A DNA stretch of 64,000 nt from Gorsachius magnificus. Its lineage: Eukaryota > Chordata > Aves > Pelecaniformes > Ardeidae. The DNA lies in contig CM067081.1 of assembly GCA_034008185.1 (NCBI GenBank), positions 154,286,258-154,350,257 of the forward strand, read 5' to 3'. Of this stretch, positions 63,380-64,000 are shown in pieces. Position numbers and translations under genes: made by a program. The first letter of the stretch is position 1, and the number at the start of each line of letters is the position of its first letter. The notes below the pieces were generated by a model that worked only from the letters and a program-made list of their open reading frames with translations, was not told the origin of the DNA and did no database searches.

Positions 63380-63598
63380 ATGGGGTTTCTTTCAGAAGAT
63401 GAAGAACCAGCTACAGATATTTTACATCTTCAGAATAGAAAGGGTGACATAAAGCATTTTAGTTCCTCCTCAGAAAGTCCTGTTGGCACCAAGCAGGATG
63501 AAGAATTCCTATACATGGATAGGTGTAGCCATCTACATTCCTCACTTAATGAAAAGCCAATACTATTTTGGTCTCCTATTGATTTGAGATCGGATTAG
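63380..63598 (+). other. Unassigned open frame with a splice acceptor (72 codons plus stop)
   Basis: A good acceptor, CTGTGTTCTCCTGCAG, is followed immediately by an open frame starting MGFLSEDEEPATDILHLQ and ending SPIDLRSD, then TAG at 63596-63598. The composition is that of a disordered soluble protein (acidic start, a FSSSSESP run, then charged and aromatic residues), not the cysteine- and leucine-rich pattern of chance frames elsewhere in this window. I do not recognise it. It could be the last exon of an unknown transcript or an alternative BRAF end. Exon 17 ends in phase 0, so joining it here would be in frame. It may also be chance. Confidence 0.3.
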
Positions 63599-63638
63599 CA
63601 CCTGAATTTTGAAAGGGGAGATTTAGCATTAGCTTGTC

Positions 63639-63657
63639 AAAAAAAAAAAAAAAAAAA
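63639..63657 (+). repeat. A19 homopolymer
   Basis: Nineteen consecutive A, 41 bases after the stop codon of the unassigned frame. There is no AATAAA between the stop and the run, so it does not look like the tail of a retroposed mRNA. It is more likely a simple mononucleotide repeat. Confidence 0.9.
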
Positions 63658-64000
63658 GTCTTTGCTAAGGTTTTATTTAAATGGAAGAAAATTCTGAAAA
63701 TCACCTTTTTTTTCCTCTCTGATCCTGTTTTTCCATTGCCTTTTCCCAATTAATTGTTCATCTTCTATCTTCTGAAATCCCTGTACAACTATTAAAAGCT
63801 GAATTATTACCAGAAATGGGCAGAAGGACAAGATGAGTAACGAGGGAGCAATCTCTAGTTTATAAATTGATCTTTAATCAGCAGTTTAAGAAAGCAGACG
63901 GAAAAATAAATGAAGTAGAGCGTGTTTTGAAAGTGTAGCTAAGCATGTATGTCATTCTTAAAAATTAGCCTCACAAGCAATACTCGATGACTTTTTTGTC

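Larger units (their letters stand above)
62800..64000 (+). other. 3' flank of BRAF to window end
   Basis: Mostly AT-rich, except for a GC-richer stretch at about 62850-63240 that has no recognised element. It contains the unassigned open frame at 63380, a run of 19 A at 63639-63657 and a second AATAAA at 63905. In human the neighbour past the BRAF 3' end is NDUFB2, convergent to BRAF. No part of NDUFB2 was recognised here. Confidence 0.6.

Noticed and set aside
63380..63657. Retroposed processed gene ending in the A19 run
   Set aside because: No AATAAA lies between the stop codon and the A run, no target-site duplication was found, and CR1-based genomes rarely make poly(A) retrocopies. A simple A repeat is more likely.
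59365..64000. Search for the BRAF-X1 last exon or NDUFB2 exons in the 3' flank
   Set aside because: No stretch encoding the short X1 tail or an NDUFB2-like peptide was found. They are probably beyond the window.

Overview
This window is a genomic segment of a vertebrate, almost certainly a bird. It carries most of the BRAF serine/threonine kinase gene (called c-Rmil in older chicken literature) on the + strand. The bird assignment rests on three CR1-type LINE fragments, three related LTRs of a kind I associate with avian genomes, and a compact gene: exons 2 to 18 fit in 57 kb. The exact species cannot be read from the window. A non-galliform (neoavian) bird is my guess from the LTR family.

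Layout. Bases 1-2489 are the 3' end of intron 1; exon 1, the promoter and the start codon lie upstream of the window. Exon 2 (2490) and exon 3 (13842) are followed by the two largest introns, 11.2 and 16.1 kb. Exons 4-7 (30247-33853) complete the Ras-binding and cysteine-rich domains. Exons 8-10 (42272-48447) encode the regulatory hinge and include a 120-nt alternative cassette exon. Exons 11-18 (49122-59364) encode the kinase domain and the C-terminal 14-3-3 tail, ending in a TGA. Every exon has a recognisable AG acceptor and GT donor. All exon lengths equal those I know for human BRAF: 2163 nt without the cassette, which is the human CDS minus exon 1, and 2283 nt with it. The gene therefore looks intact and functional. 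Bases 59365-64000 hold 3' UTR or flank and one unexplained 72-codon reading frame.

Mobile DNA is sparse and confined to introns: CR1 fragments in introns 1, 2 and 11; a pair of nested, oppositely oriented LTRs in intron 2; a diverged relative in intron 3; and a possible antisense LTR with internal repeats in intron 3.

The most notable signals are these. Intron 14, between the catalytic-loop and activation-loop exons, is a textbook U12-type (minor spliceosome) intron. The nested LTR pair forms a 216-bp inverted repeat whose arms differ at one base while the flanking LTR sequence has diverged, which suggests arm-to-arm gene conversion. The cassette exon has a weak donor. The last exon has an internal alternative donor followed by a GU-rich tract. 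An unassigned open frame with a splice acceptor lies at 63.4 kb. I found no sign of a novel multi-gene system: this is one large, well-known signalling gene. No other protein gene, tRNA, rRNA or CRISPR was recognised.
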